This document shows, piece by piece, positions 8,374 to 18,748 of a stretch of 64,000 bases of DNA. A model generated the notes under the pieces. The model was given only the letters and a program-made list of their open reading frames with translations, searched no databases and was not told the DNA's origin. The position numbers and the translations under genes are program-made. Origin of the DNA: Erythrobacter sp. YJ-T3-07 (lineage in GTDB: Bacteria > Pseudomonadota > Alphaproteobacteria > Sphingomonadales > Sphingomonadaceae); assembly GCF_015999305.1 (NCBI RefSeq), contig NZ_JAEAGP010000001.1, positions 2,170,001 through 2,234,000 on the forward strand, in the 5' to 3' direction. The stretch's first letter is position 1. Each line of letters begins with the position of its first letter.

Positions 8374-8812
8374 GGCAACCACCATCCGCCTGCGCGACGA
8401 TGCGCCCTGCATGGAGCCTGCGGTGACGCTGGAGGCCTTTGCCGAGCAGACCAACGCGGTCGCCGTGCGGATCGAACCGGGCGGCGACGCGCGCGAACTG
8501 CTGCCCTATCTCGACCGCCTGGCCCGGGTCGACATCGCCTTCCCCGCCTTCACCGACGGGCGCGGCTATTCCGCCGCGCGGATCCTGCGTGAAGCGGGCT
8601 TTGCGGGCGAACTGCGCGCGGTGGGTGACGTGCTGGTCGACCAGCTGGCCTACATGCGGCGCTGCGGGTTCGATGCCTTCGCGCCCGATGCGCCGATCGA
8701 CATGGCCGATGCCGAGGCCGCCTTCGCGCGCTTCCCCGAAGTCTATCAGAGCGCGGCAGACCCGCGCACGCCGATCTGGGCGCTGAGGCATGGTCGCGGG
8801 GAGGCGCGGTGA
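8366..8812 (+). CDS. DUF934 protein, sulfite reduction accessory
   Basis: The 148-residue protein starts at an ATG inside the cysI 3' end, 6 nt behind a strong AAGGAGG. Residues 35-110 hold the DUF934 hallmarks: AVRIEPGGDARELLPYLDRL, FPAFTDGRGYS and VGDVLVDQLAYMRRCGFD. Proteins of this family sit next to cysI and cysH and are described only as probably involved in sulfite reduction; no activity is established that I can name. The stop overlaps the GTG of cysH, consistent with one transcript for all five genes. Confidence 0.88.
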   Translation: MPEATTIRLRDDAPCMEPAVTLEAFAEQTNAVAVRIEPGGDARELLPYLDRLARVDIAFPAFTDGRGYSAARILREAGFAGELRAVGDVLVDQLAYMRRCGFDAFAPDAPIDMADAEAAFARFPEVYQSAADPRTPIWALRHGRGEAR

Positions 8813-9579
8813 ACGCGCCGCAACGCCTCGCGCGCGATGTCGACCGGATCGATTCTTCCGCCCGTTTCACGCAGGAACAGGCAGACCTGCTCAACACGCG
8901 CTTCGCCGATGCGGACACGTCGTCGCTCCTCGATGCCGTGCTCACCGGCGGGCTGGCGGGGCGGGTCGCAATCGTCTCCAGCTTCGGCGCGGAAAGCGCG
9001 GTGCTGCTGCATCAGGTGGCGCAGGTGGACCGGGCAACCCCGGTGCTGTTTCTCGACACGCTGAAGCATTTCCCCGAAACGCTGGCCTATCGCGACACGC
9101 TGATCACCGAACTCGGCCTGACCGACCTGCGCATCCTGACGCCGGACGAGGCGGAGCTGGCCGAGCGGGACGAAACCGGCCTCAGGTGGTCCTACGACCC
9201 CGACGGCTGCTGCGATCTGCGTAAGGTGCGCCCGCTGGCCCGCGCGCTGGCCGGGTTCGACGCAACGCTGACCGGCCGCAAGGCGTTTCAGGCGGCCACC
9301 CGCGCGGACCTGCCCCGGTTCGAGATCGACCATTCCGACGCCGCCGGGCGGCTCAAGATCAACCCGCTGATCGACTGGGACGCAGCGCGGATCGCGGCCT
9401 ATTTCGAAGAACACGACCTCCCGCGCCACCCGCTGGTCGCGCGCGGCTTCCCCTCGATCGGGTGCGAGCCGTGCACCCACAAGGTGGCGCCGGGCGAAGA
9501 CCCGCGCTCGGGCCGGTGGAAAGGCTGGGACAAGGTCGAATGCGGCATCCACAAGCCGGGCGAGGAACCGTTCCTGTAG
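8809..9579 (+). CDS. cysH: Adenylylsulfate (APS) reductase, [4Fe-4S] type
   Basis: Reduces activated sulfate to sulfite with thioredoxin. The PP-loop-type domain is seen in VSSFGAESAVLLH. The cluster ligands C134-C135 (DGCCDLRKV) and C219-x2-C222 (GCEPCTH) mark the assimilatory APS reductase type rather than the cluster-free PAPS reductase. Catalytic Cys245 lies in ECGIH near the C-terminus. The start is GTG at 8809, overlapping the DUF934 stop. ATP sulfurylase (cysDN) and a sulfate transporter are not in this window. Confidence 0.94.
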   Translation: MNAPQRLARDVDRIDSSARFTQEQADLLNTRFADADTSSLLDAVLTGGLAGRVAIVSSFGAESAVLLHQVAQVDRATPVLFLDTLKHFPETLAYRDTLITELGLTDLRILTPDEAELAERDETGLRWSYDPDGCCDLRKVRPLARALAGFDATLTGRKAFQAATRADLPRFEIDHSDAAGRLKINPLIDWDAARIAAYFEEHDLPRHPLVARGFPSIGCEPCTHKVAPGEDPRSGRWKGWDKVECGIHKPGEEPFL

Positions 9580-9617
9580 AGGCTAGGTCGCCGCCGGACG
9601 TGTGCTAGCATCGTCCG

Positions 9618-10223
9618 GTGTTGCTGCCCCTCATCCTCGCCCTTGCCCAGCCCGTACCCGGAGCAGACACGGGCCCCTCACCCGCAAGCGCCGCTCCCGA
9701 CTGCTCCTACGATCTCGATGCGATGCTCGCGCTCGACCGCGATGCCTTCGACCAGGATATGGATGGCGGCTGGCGTGCTCTCGCGAAGAAAGAAGGCTGC
9801 GAGCTCGCCGCAGCCGAACTGATCCGCGAATGGCGCTACGCCAAGCGCGCGCATGACAGCATCCTCTATTGGCACGAGGGGCAGATGCGCGCCTTTGCCG
9901 GACAGACCGATCAGGCAATCGCCCTGTTCCGGATAACCTACCATCCGCCCGAGGAAGATACCGATTTCGGCTGGAACCACTACGTATCGGGCACGATCGC
10001 ATTCCTGGCCCGCGATCGCGACGCCCTGCGCCGCTCGATCGAACGCCTCAAACAGGTTCCGGATAGCGACCAGAGACATGTCACCGCAGCAGACGGAACC
10101 GTTTTCGAGATAAGCTGGCCGCCCAACCTCAACGTGCTGGAAGCAATGGAGCGGTGCTGGAACCGGCCCTATCGGGAGGCCTATAGCGCCGCGGCGTGCA
10201 GAGCACCGGATGGAGTAAGCTAG
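9618..10223 (+). CDS. Small secreted TPR-like protein of unknown function
   Basis: The 201-residue product begins with a short hydrophobic leader (MLLPLILALAQP) from a GTG. It then shows helical, tetratricopeptide-like sequence (ILYWHEGQMRAFAGQTDQAIALF) and aromatic-rich segments such as DTDFGWNHY. Four cysteines remain after the leader. No catalytic motif or named family is recognised. It lies 38 bp after cysH with no clear terminator between them, and its last codons overlap the convergent epimerase gene. The GTG start is uncertain because no good Shine-Dalgarno precedes it. Confidence 0.65.
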   Translation: MLLPLILALAQPVPGADTGPSPASAAPDCSYDLDAMLALDRDAFDQDMDGGWRALAKKEGCELAAAELIREWRYAKRAHDSILYWHEGQMRAFAGQTDQAIALFRITYHPPEEDTDFGWNHYVSGTIAFLARDRDALRRSIERLKQVPDSDQRHVTAADGTVFEISWPPNLNVLEAMERCWNRPYREAYSAAACRAPDGVS

Positions 10224-11128
10224 AGCATGCCCGCTTCGCGATACCATTGCGCGGTGTCGCGCAGGCCGTTTTGGGTAAGGATCTCGGGTCTCCAGACAGC
10301 AGGCGGCACGGCGCGATCGCGGCGGACCGTCCAGTCCTTGTGCGCGAGGTAGCCCGCGCGATCTCTGGTAAGCCGCGCATTGCGGCCGCGCACCCGTTCG
10401 TCGACCATTGCACCTGCGTGAAGCGCGAAGGCGGGCAGCGGGATCGGGAACACCGTCTTGCCCACCGCATCGCCGATCGCGCGCGCCATGTCCGCATGGG
10501 TCCAGCCACCGTCGCGCCCGTCGTCGGGCTCGAAAATCTCGTGCGTAATGCCCTCCCCGCCTTCGCGCAGCGCGAGCAGCAGGCGCGCGAGGTCTTGCAC
10601 ATGGATCATCGAGCTGCGGCCACCGGCAGGCACCGGCAGCACGCCCTTGGTCGCGGCGCGAAACATCTCAAGGTAGTCGGTGTCGCGCGGGCCGTAGACG
10701 CCGGGCGGGCGCACGATCGTCCAGTCGAGCCCGCTGGCGGCAACGATCGTCTCTGCGCGCCGCTTCGACGCGCCATAGGCCGACAACTCAGGCTCGCGCG
10801 CGGCGAGCGAGGATACGAACACCAGCCGCTTCGCCCCCGCACGCACCGCTGCCTCGACCACGTTGAGCGTGCCGGTGACGTTGACGATCTCGAAATGGTC
10901 GGGGTTGGTCGCGCGGGTCAGGCCGGCGATATGGATCACGCATTCGGCATCGGCGACCAGATGCGCGAGCTTGAAGGGTTCGTTGAGGCTGCCGTCGACC
11001 CAGCGGAATCCGCGCCGGTTTTCCGGCACCTTGCGCGCGAGCACGCGCACCCGCTCCCCGGAGTCCTCGAGCAGGTCGAGCAGCGCCTGCCCGACGAACC
11101 CGGTGCCGCCGGTCAGCGCCAGAGTCAT
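10220..11128 (-). CDS. NAD(P)-dependent epimerase/dehydratase-like protein
   Basis: The 302-residue extended short-chain dehydrogenase has the N-terminal Rossmann motif TGGTGFVG at about residues 6-13, the YxxxK pair in SAYGASKRRAE, and VRPPGVYGPRDTDYLEMF. It resembles the NDUFA9-like/complex I-associated and sugar-nucleotide epimerase groups; the substrate is not deducible. The ATG at 11128 is chosen because the Rossmann strand begins three residues later, discarding a 24-codon in-frame extension. obgE ends 25 bp upstream on the same strand, so they are probably cotranscribed. Confidence 0.85.
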   Translation of the reverse strand: MTLALTGGTGFVGQALLDLLEDSGERVRVLARKVPENRRGFRWVDGSLNEPFKLAHLVADAECVIHIAGLTRATNPDHFEIVNVTGTLNVVEAAVRAGAKRLVFVSSLAAREPELSAYGASKRRAETIVAASGLDWTIVRPPGVYGPRDTDYLEMFRAATKGVLPVPAGGRSSMIHVQDLARLLLALREGGEGITHEIFEPDDGRDGGWTHADMARAIGDAVGKTVFPIPLPAFALHAGAMVDERVRGRNARLTRDRAGYLAHKDWTVRRDRAVPPAVWRPEILTQNGLRDTAQWYREAGML

Positions 11129-11153
11129 CCGGCGCGCTCCTCCGATCCTGGAA

Positions 11154-12302
<1,149 letters not shown>

Positions 12303-12360
12303 TCAACCATGCGCACGGCCACTGGCCGGTTGCGGGAGAGGGATCGCCGAACATGGCAAC

Positions 12361-12390
12361 AAAAAAGGCCCGCACCGGGTTGTGCGAGCC
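12361..12390 (-). terminator. Rho-independent terminator of tRNA-Ala
   Basis: Reading the minus strand, a 9-bp stem (GGCUCGCAC pairing with GUGCGGGCC, one G-U) with a 6-nt loop is followed by six T residues at 12366-12361. It starts 19 bp after the tRNA 3' end. Confidence 0.85.
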
Positions 12391-12408
12391 CCTGAAAATA
12401 CCGCCACC

Positions 12409-12484
<76 letters not shown>

Positions 12485-12589
12485 GTTCAGGTGCAGTAAG
12501 CGCAGATGACGCAATGCGTTTCTGCGCGAGAGCGCGCCCAATAACGAACCCGTCGAGAGACGCAAGGCCTTTCGACGGGTTTCTGTTCG

Positions 12590-13534
12590 TCAGCGCGAAG
12601 GATCGGGCTCAGCAGGCCCTTGAAGGTCGCCCGCAGTGCTGGCCGTCACCGCCCCGGGAAGGACGATTCCGCCCGCCTCAGGCTGCTGGTCGCCCTGGGT
12701 CGCCGCAGTGCTGGGTGCCACGTCGACGCCTTGCGCAGTCTGCGGGAGAGTCACCGACTGGCCGCCGGGATTATCAACCGTGGCGTTGAGCAGCACCCTG
12801 CCATCATTGCCCGTCATCGTGTCGTTATCGGCCACCTGCGTGGTCGGCCCGTAGCTGGGGTAGAGCCCGGCGGGGGTGCCGTAGAGACGGTCCCACGTCG
12901 CGAGATTGGTCTGGTAGCGTTCGAACGAGCGGAAGAAATCCTCGAACACGCCTTCGAACCGGGTGAGTGCGCGAGCCGAGAAGCTCTCCAGATCGGCCGG
13001 CGCGACGAGCACGGATTCGTTGCTCAGTTCCAGCGCCGCATCGCAGAAAGCCTGCTTGGCGGGCGGCATGGTGAAATAGTTGTAGACCTTGGTCATGTAG
13101 TTATCGAGTTCGGCCCGGCCCGTCCTGCGGTCGCCGTACTTGTCGCGAAACTCGGCCTCGACCTTGTCGTTCGCCTTGTCGAGCGGCTTGTCGAAGTTCT
13201 CGAGGAAAACCTTGTAGTTCTCGAGAATGTTCGCGTGCTGCGGGGCGAGGCAGTTGAGCGCGGCCACGTTGAAGGCCGAACGCACGTTCCACGTCGCCTG
13301 CGCGGGCGTCACATAGGCGTTGACCGTCTGGCGCACACCGTCAGGTGCAACCTGAGGAATCAGCATCGTCGCGGCCGCACCCATCGGCGGGATGGGGCGT
13401 GAGGGAATCGGCGGCGGCGGAGGCGGCGGAGGCGGCGGGGGCGGCGGTGGTGCCGGCGTCGCGCAGGCGGCAAGCAGGCTCAGCGCGCCAGCGAGTAGCG
13501 TGATGCGCAGCGGCGACTTAAGGTCGTCGGACAT
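12590..13534 (-). CDS. Poly-proline lipoprotein of unknown function
   Basis: The 314-residue product has a lipoprotein signal with LAAC lipobox (Cys24). An uninterrupted run of 14 prolines starts a few residues later (28-41), which would act as a stiff spacer from the membrane. The rest is a largely helical globular domain (about 55-245; FNVAALNCLAPQHANI, DNYMTKVYNYFTMPPAKQ) and a Gln/Thr-rich tail. No family is recognised. The gene has 105 bp of upstream sequence before the next terminator, so it is probably monocistronic. A 14-proline run is a predicted ribosome-stalling, EF-P-dependent site. Confidence 0.75.
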   Translation of the reverse strand: MSDDLKSPLRITLLAGALSLLAACATPAPPPPPPPPPPPPPPIPSRPIPPMGAAATMLIPQVAPDGVRQTVNAYVTPAQATWNVRSAFNVAALNCLAPQHANILENYKVFLENFDKPLDKANDKVEAEFRDKYGDRRTGRAELDNYMTKVYNYFTMPPAKQAFCDAALELSNESVLVAPADLESFSARALTRFEGVFEDFFRSFERYQTNLATWDRLYGTPAGLYPSYGPTTQVADNDTMTGNDGRVLLNATVDNPGGQSVTLPQTAQGVDVAPSTAATQGDQQPEAGGIVLPGAVTASTAGDLQGPAEPDPSR

Positions 13535-13639
13535 AATCGAAAGGCTCCCATCGCGGGTCTGCCCTTACGCTCCGGGGTGGAAGCGTTACGGCGACCATTA
13601 TTCGCGTTACGGCACCAATAACCCATTACGAGGCATGTG

Positions 13640-13673
13640 AAAACGCCCGAAGCGGAAAATCCGCCCCGGGCGT
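13640..13673 (-). terminator. Rho-independent terminator of the Bax-inhibitor-1 gene
   Basis: On the minus strand a long stem (acgcccg...cgggcgt, about 12 of 14 pairs) with an AT loop ends in TTTT, 33 bp after the stop codon of the gene at 13706. Confidence 0.8.
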
Positions 13674-13705
13674 CTCGTTTCGGGTTCGTCCTGCCGGATC
13701 CGGCG

Positions 13706-14446
13706 CTAGTCGCGCGCCGCACCCATGAAGCGCAGCAGGAACAGGAACATGTTGATGAAGTCGAGGTAGAGGCTCAGCGCCCCCAGAATGATCGACTTGC
13801 CTTCCCAGCTGGTGCCACGCAGGCGCTGGTAGTCGCTCTTGAGCCGCTGCGTGTCGTACGCGGTGAGCCCTGCGAAGATCAGCACTCCGAGGATGCTGAC
13901 GGCGAGTTCAAGCGCAGCCGACTGCAGGAAGATGTTGATCACCATCGCGATCAGGATGCCGATCACGCCCATGATCAGGAAGCTGCCCCAACCGGACAGG
14001 TCTTTCTTGGTGGTGTAGCCATAGAGGCTCAGTCCAGCGAAGGCGCCTGCGGTCGCGAAGAACGTCGCTGCGATCGAGCCGCCGGTGTAACGCAGGAAGA
14101 GCGTCGAGAGCGACAGGCCCATGAGGAACGCGAAGCCCCAGAACATCGCCTGCAGCGTGCCCCGGCTGAACTTCTGCGCGCCGAAGCTCATTGCGAACAC
14201 AATCGCCAGCGGAGCCAGCGCTACCACGATGAACAGCGGGCTGGTCGCCATGGCGTAGGCCATGCCGGTCTGTGCCATCACCAGCGCGACGATGCCGGTC
14301 AGCAGCACGCCCGAGGTCATGTAGTTGTAGATCGAGAGCATGTACTTGCGCAGCCCTGCATCGAAGGTCGTGCGCGAGGCGACATCGCCCCCGGCGCGCG
14401 GCACAGAGCCGAAACCCTGCCGTGTGCGGTCGTCCCAGTTAGCCAT
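13706..14446 (-). CDS. Bax inhibitor-1 / YccA family membrane protein
   Basis: The 246-residue protein has seven predicted membrane segments, from about residue 35 (YMLSIYNYMTSGVLLTGIVALVM begins the first) to LYLDFINMFLFLLRFMG at the C-terminus. The Bax-inhibitor-1 hallmark AGLTAYDTQRLK comes before the last helix. Family members are inner-membrane proteins linked to quality control (YccA modulates FtsH) or proton/calcium leak. The ATG at 14446 (MANWDDR) is chosen over an in-frame extension of 26 codons without family character. It ends at a clear terminator. Confidence 0.92.
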   Translation of the reverse strand: MANWDDRTRQGFGSVPRAGGDVASRTTFDAGLRKYMLSIYNYMTSGVLLTGIVALVMAQTGMAYAMATSPLFIVVALAPLAIVFAMSFGAQKFSRGTLQAMFWGFAFLMGLSLSTLFLRYTGGSIAATFFATAGAFAGLSLYGYTTKKDLSGWGSFLIMGVIGILIAMVINIFLQSAALELAVSILGVLIFAGLTAYDTQRLKSDYQRLRGTSWEGKSIILGALSLYLDFINMFLFLLRFMGAARD

Positions 14447-14591
14447 TTTCAAGCCACTCCATTTGCCGGCTGCGATATGCGCCGGTTCACCGGTGAATAT
14501 CGCGATAAACCGGCAGAAATTCAAGGTCAGCGCGTCGATTTTAGGCTTAACGCCTGTTCAGGTTCGATCACGCATTTCTGCGGTTTTTCGC

Positions 14592-15098
14592 TCAGGCTTC
14601 GCCCGCAGCGTCGATCATCGCCGCTTCCAGCGCGTCTTCGGGCGATTTGTTGCCCCACAGCACGAACTGGAACGCCGGATAGAAGCGGTCGCATTCATCG
14701 ACCGCGTTTTCGATCAGCGCCTGCGCCTGACTGATCGACAGCATGCCGTCGTCCGCCAGCAGCGCGCCGTGGCGATAGACCAGCACGCGGCCCTGGCTCC
14801 AGATGTCGAAATGGCCGAGCCAGACCTGCTCGTTGACCAGGCTGAGCAGTTCGTAGGTGGGCATCAGCTGTTCCTTGCTGACCCGGATATCGGGCAGGCA
14901 GATCAGTTGCAGCACGCCGTCCTGAGGCCGCAGCACCGCGCGCAGCTGATACTTGACCCAGGCACCCTGAATTTCGCCGCCCAGCTCTTCCTGCGCATAG
15001 GTGTCGAGCGGCCACCCGCGCGCGTCGAACAGCGCGGCGAGCACATCCATCGGCGCGCCATATTCGCTGCCGATATTGTCGTTCAAAGCGGTTTCCAT
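14592..15098 (-). CDS. YbjN domain-containing protein
   Basis: The 168-residue cytoplasmic protein matches the alphaproteobacterial YbjN family (also called a putative bacterial sensory transduction regulator). Features are an N-terminal GAPMDVLAALFDARGWPLD, a central beta sheet (LQLICLPDIRVSKEQL) and the C-terminal FYPAFQFVLWGNKSPEDALEAA. It resembles type III chaperone folds, but its function is not settled. The 155-bp upstream gap separates it from the TPR/SPOR gene. A full GGAGGTGA lies 29 nt upstream of the ATG, but AGGGA at about 8 nt probably serves as the ribosome site. Confidence 0.85.
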   Translation of the reverse strand: METALNDNIGSEYGAPMDVLAALFDARGWPLDTYAQEELGGEIQGAWVKYQLRAVLRPQDGVLQLICLPDIRVSKEQLMPTYELLSLVNEQVWLGHFDIWSQGRVLVYRHGALLADDGMLSISQAQALIENAVDECDRFYPAFQFVLWGNKSPEDALEAAMIDAAGEA

Positions 15099-15253
15099 TG
15101 GCGATCCCTATACCCGTCTGTCTTTGTCACCTCCTCTTGGGCGAAGCACGGGGGCGCACGCAAACCCGCCGGGCAAGCCAGCGGTGCAAAAGCATTAACC
15201 CTGTTCACGCCTTGTGGGAAAAGCACTTTTTCGGGGATGAACCGCCGGGCGGA

Positions 15254-16915
15254 TCAGCCCAGCGGCTCGACCGCAGCGCCTTCGGGGCTGGTCCAGATGA
15301 AGGAATCGATATTGTCGGCGGACAGCGCGTTGAGCGCCTTGCGCGCATCGGCCTGGCTGTTGAACGGCCCGGCCAGCAGTCGATTGGTCTGGCCCCATGC
15401 GATGGTGAAGGGCTCCGCGCCCTTCAGCGCATCGATCTTGCGATATTTCAGCCGCCAGTCGTTGCGCAGCAGGGCGAGATCCTGGCCGATTCCCAGCTGG
15501 AGCCATATCCGACGCGGTGCGGGCGGCGGTGGCGGCGGCTCCTTCTTCTCCCGCTTGGGCGTAATCGCGCTGATGTCGACCACATCGCCGCCGACCACGT
15601 CGACAGTGGTAGGCTCGGCAAACTCGGCAAAGGCGTCGGCCAGATCGACCGGACCCGTCACCGGGGGGATGGCGGGCTGGCGGCTCTGGGCTGCGGCAAA
15701 GACAGGCGCTGCCTGACGTGATTCGGGCTGGCCCATTTCGGGGCCGATGAGGCCCGGGGCGGCCTGCGCCGACGGAGCGGCGGTTTCGGCCACGCGAACT
15801 GCGGCGCCCGGTGCCTGTTGCTGCACGGTGGGAGCCAGCTCGCCCGCCTGCTGCGCAGCGACCTGCGGTTCCGGCGCGGGCTGGACCTCTGGTTCGGGCT
15901 GGCGAGCAGGCGGTGGCGGGATCTGGATTGCCACGCGTGTGCGCGAAGGACGCATGAAAGTGCGCGAGAGCGGATCGCGCAGGTCGCGCACGGTCGGCGC
16001 GTTGTTGGCAACACTTGCCCCCTGCCCGGCGCTGCTCGGTGTGGGAGCGGCTGCGTCCGGTGCTACCGCGCTGGCTGCGCCCGCCGCGCTCGCAATGCGC
16101 GGATCGTCGCGCCCGATCCGGGTCGCCGAGGGGTAAAGGCCGAGATTGGCGGCCGCTGCCTGTTGCGACTTCGTCAGGCGCGGCATGAACCGCAGGTAGG
16201 GCTCCATCCGCCCCGCCAGATCGCGCGGCATGACTGCGCGAGCAATCTCCAGCGCCTCGTCCGCCTGGCCGAGCACCGCGAGGCCGAAGGCGCGCGTGCG
16301 GTACGCGTTGTAGTCGCGCTCTTCCAGCAAGGGGCGCAGCTCGTCCTCGAACGCGTCGCGATTGCCCGCGATTGCGTAGCTGAGCGCCAGACGCTGGCGC
16401 ACCGCCGGGTCGTTCTTGCCTTGAAGCGCCCGCCGATAGGCGCTTTGCGCGGCGTCGTTCTGGCCGACCAGATCATAGGCGAGCCCCCGGTCCGCCCATA
16501 GCGCACCAGTGGCGATCCCCGCCCGATCGGCCTGTTCGAACAGGCTCAACGCCTCCACCGGTCGGCCCGAGCGCACGTAGGCGGCACCCATCCCCTCGGC
16601 GATGCGGGGATTGTCGGGCGACAATTCCTTGGCGCGCCCGAAGAACCCGATCGCCGCGTCGATATCGTCGAGCGAGAGCGATGCGAGCCCGGCGGAGACA
16701 AGCGCATCGACATCGCGCCGATCCGCAGCAAGCCGAAGCAAGGCGGCATTGAGATCGTCAGAAGCGGCCGGTGGCAGCGGCTGGACCACCGCGCGCGAAA
16801 CCGTATCCGCAGACTGCGCCAAGGCCGGCGCACCGCCGGCCACCAGCACGAGAGACAGCGCCGTCGGCATGGCGCGCAGAAGCTTGCAACCCGTCATCCT
16901 GCGAGTTCTAGTCAT
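15254..16915 (-). CDS. Secreted TPR and SPOR domain protein downstream of ftsZ
   Basis: The 553-residue product has a signal peptide ending near PALAQ (about 34) and five or six TPR-like helical pairs (about 45-240, with SLDDIDAAIGFFGRAKELSPDNP). A Pro/Ala/Gln-rich linker of about 200 residues follows, then a C-terminal SPOR domain (about 468-553, WLQLGIGQDLALLRNDW and RLLAGPFNSQADARKAL). SPOR domains bind denuded septal peptidoglycan, so a periplasmic role at the division site is likely. It starts 53 bp after the ftsZ stop and may be read through from the dcw operon. A second ATG at codon 7 is possible. Confidence 0.85.
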   Translation of the reverse strand: MTRTRRMTGCKLLRAMPTALSLVLVAGGAPALAQSADTVSRAVVQPLPPAASDDLNAALLRLAADRRDVDALVSAGLASLSLDDIDAAIGFFGRAKELSPDNPRIAEGMGAAYVRSGRPVEALSLFEQADRAGIATGALWADRGLAYDLVGQNDAAQSAYRRALQGKNDPAVRQRLALSYAIAGNRDAFEDELRPLLEERDYNAYRTRAFGLAVLGQADEALEIARAVMPRDLAGRMEPYLRFMPRLTKSQQAAAANLGLYPSATRIGRDDPRIASAAGAASAVAPDAAAPTPSSAGQGASVANNAPTVRDLRDPLSRTFMRPSRTRVAIQIPPPPARQPEPEVQPAPEPQVAAQQAGELAPTVQQQAPGAAVRVAETAAPSAQAAPGLIGPEMGQPESRQAAPVFAAAQSRQPAIPPVTGPVDLADAFAEFAEPTTVDVVGGDVVDISAITPKREKKEPPPPPPAPRRIWLQLGIGQDLALLRNDWRLKYRKIDALKGAEPFTIAWGQTNRLLAGPFNSQADARKALNALSADNIDSFIWTSPEGAAVEPLG

Positions 16916-16968
16916 GCCGCTGCGCGCTGAACAGCCCCTTGCGCCGGGAACGGCGCGGTTCGTCGCCG

Positions 16969-18663
16969 TTACTGGTTGTTCTGTCGCCCGAGAAACCGCG
17001 GGATATTGAGCGAGGAGCCATCATCGTCCTCGTCGTCATCCTCTTCGGGTGCTCCGCCGCGGGACAGCTTGGCCATCCGTTCGAACAGCGTGCCGCCGCC
17101 ACCGCCCTGCGGCAGCGGGGGCGCAGGCTTGCGCTGCGGATCGCCCTCGCCCGAGACGAGCCCGCGACGGCGGCCGCGCGACGGCGCGGGCTCCGGCTCG
17201 GGTGCTTCCTCGCCAGCGTCTTCGCCGAGCACCAGCTCGTCGGAATCATCGCCGGACCGAGGAGCCGCTTCCTGCGCCGCGCCCAGGTCGAGCGTATCGT
17301 CGTCGTCCGACGCGCCCCAATCGTCCGCCGGGTTTCCGTCGAACGGCTTACGCTCGCCGGAGGGGCGGACGAAGGGCGCGTCGGCGGAAGGTTCGGGCGC
17401 GGCTGCGGGCGCGTCGTCTTCATCTTCGTTGCGCAGGCCGGCAAGCGGATCGACGATGCCGTCGACATCCTCGGCCCCGTCTTCGTGATAGTCGTCGCTG
17501 TAGTCGCTGCTCATGCGTGCACCGCCGGAGGACGTTTCACCGAACGACTGCGGCATCGCCGGGCTGGTGCCCTGCGGCTCGCCCCTGCGCTCGTCCGATT
17601 CGCCACGCTCGGCAAAATCGAGCGCCGGACGCTTGGCCGGGCGCGGTTCGGGGGCAGAGGCCATCGCGCTGCGCGGCGATGCAGAGTGGCTGCTCACGCC
17701 GTCGTCTATCCCGGTCGCGACGACCGAGACGCGGATCTTGCCTTCGAGATTGGGATTGAACGCCGAACCCCAGATGATGTTCGCGTCTTCGTCCACCAGA
17801 TCGCGGATGTGGTTCGCCGCCTCGTCCACTTCGAGCAGCTTCATGTCTTCGCCGCCGATGATGGAGATGATGACGCCCTTGGCGCCCGCCATCGACACGC
17901 CGTCGAGCAGCGGGTTGGCGATCGCCTGTTCCGCAGCCTCGCGGGCGCGGTTGTCGCCCTCGGCCTCGCCGGTGCCCATCATCGCCTTGCCCATCTCTTC
18001 CATCACCGATTTCACGTCGGCAAAGTCGAGGTTGATCAGGCCCGGCATCACCATCAGGTCGGTGATCGAGCGCACGCCCTGCTGGAGCACCTCGTCCGCC
18101 ATGCGGAACGCTTCCTTGAAGGTGGTTTCCGGCTTGGCGATCAGGAACAGGTTCTGGTTGGGAATGACGATCAGCGTGTCGACATGACGCTGAAGCTCTT
18201 CGATCCCCGCCTCGGCGGCGCGCATCCGGCGCGTGCCTTCGAACAGGAACGGCTTGGTCACCACGCCCACGGTCAGCACGTTCTTGCGCCGCGCGGCTTC
18301 CGCGATCACCGGCGCAGCGCCGGTGCCCGTTCCGCCACCCATCCCGGCGGCGATGAAGCACATGTTCACGCCTTCGAGCGCTTCCTCGATCTGGTCGACG
18401 GTTTCTTCGGCCGCCGCCTTGCCCAGTTCGGGCCGCGCGCCTGCGCCCAGGCCGCCGGTGCTTTCCGGGCCGAGCTGGATGCGGTGCTCTGCTGGGGAGG
18501 TGCTGAGCGACTGCGCATCGGTGTTGGCAACGATGAAGTCGACACCCTCGATGTCGGCCTCCATCATGTTGGCGATGGCGTTACCGCCGGCACCGCCGAC
18601 GCCGATAACCGTGATCCGGGGGCGCAGATCGTCGGAAGGGTCGGGGCCGATATTGATGCTCAT
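16969..18663 (-). CDS. ftsZ: Cell division GTPase FtsZ
   Basis: The 564-residue tubulin homologue forms the Z ring. The GTP-binding core spans residues about 15-330 with the tubulin signature GGGTGTG at 109-115 and the T7 catalytic loop [13 protein letters not shown] very long, acidic, low-complexity linker of about 215 residues (Asp/Glu/Pro/Gly rich) then leads to the conserved C-terminal peptide [11 protein letters not shown] that recruits FtsA. A long linker is usual in alphaproteobacteria but this one is at the long end. The 140-bp gap from ftsA carries DnaA-box-like sites. Confidence 0.98.
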   Translation of the reverse strand: MSINIGPDPSDDLRPRITVIGVGGAGGNAIANMMEADIEGVDFIVANTDAQSLSTSPAEHRIQLGPESTGGLGAGARPELGKAAAEETVDQIEEALEGVNMCFIAAGMGGGTGTGAAPVIAEAARRKNVLTVGVVTKPFLFEGTRRMRAAEAGIEELQRHVDTLIVIPNQNLFLIAKPETTFKEAFRMADEVLQQGVRSITDLMVMPGLINLDFADVKSVMEEMGKAMMGTGEAEGDNRAREAAEQAIANPLLDGVSMAGAKGVIISIIGGEDMKLLEVDEAANHIRDLVDEDANIIWGSAFNPNLEGKIRVSVVATGIDDGVSSHSASPRSAMASAPEPRPAKRPALDFAERGESDERRGEPQGTSPAMPQSFGETSSGGARMSSDYSDDYHEDGAEDVDGIVDPLAGLRNEDEDDAPAAAPEPSADAPFVRPSGERKPFDGNPADDWGASDDDDTLDLGAAQEAAPRSGDDSDELVLGEDAGEEAPEPEPAPSRGRRRGLVSGEGDPQRKPAPPLPQGGGGGTLFERMAKLSRGGAPEEDDDEDDDGSSLNIPRFLGRQNNQ

Positions 18664-18748
18664 AAGGTCTTCACTCCGTGAAACCGGCGGCTCTCTTGCC
18701 GATTTCTCAATATATTCGTGTGGCAGAAAGCGCCGCGAACCTTAATGG

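Noticed and set aside
15127..15137. Perfect anti-Shine-Dalgarno complement AGAGGAGGTGA upstream of the YbjN gene, as start of a small ORF
   Set aside because: It lies 29 nt from the YbjN ATG and no start codon lies at a usable distance, so I see no gene behind it.
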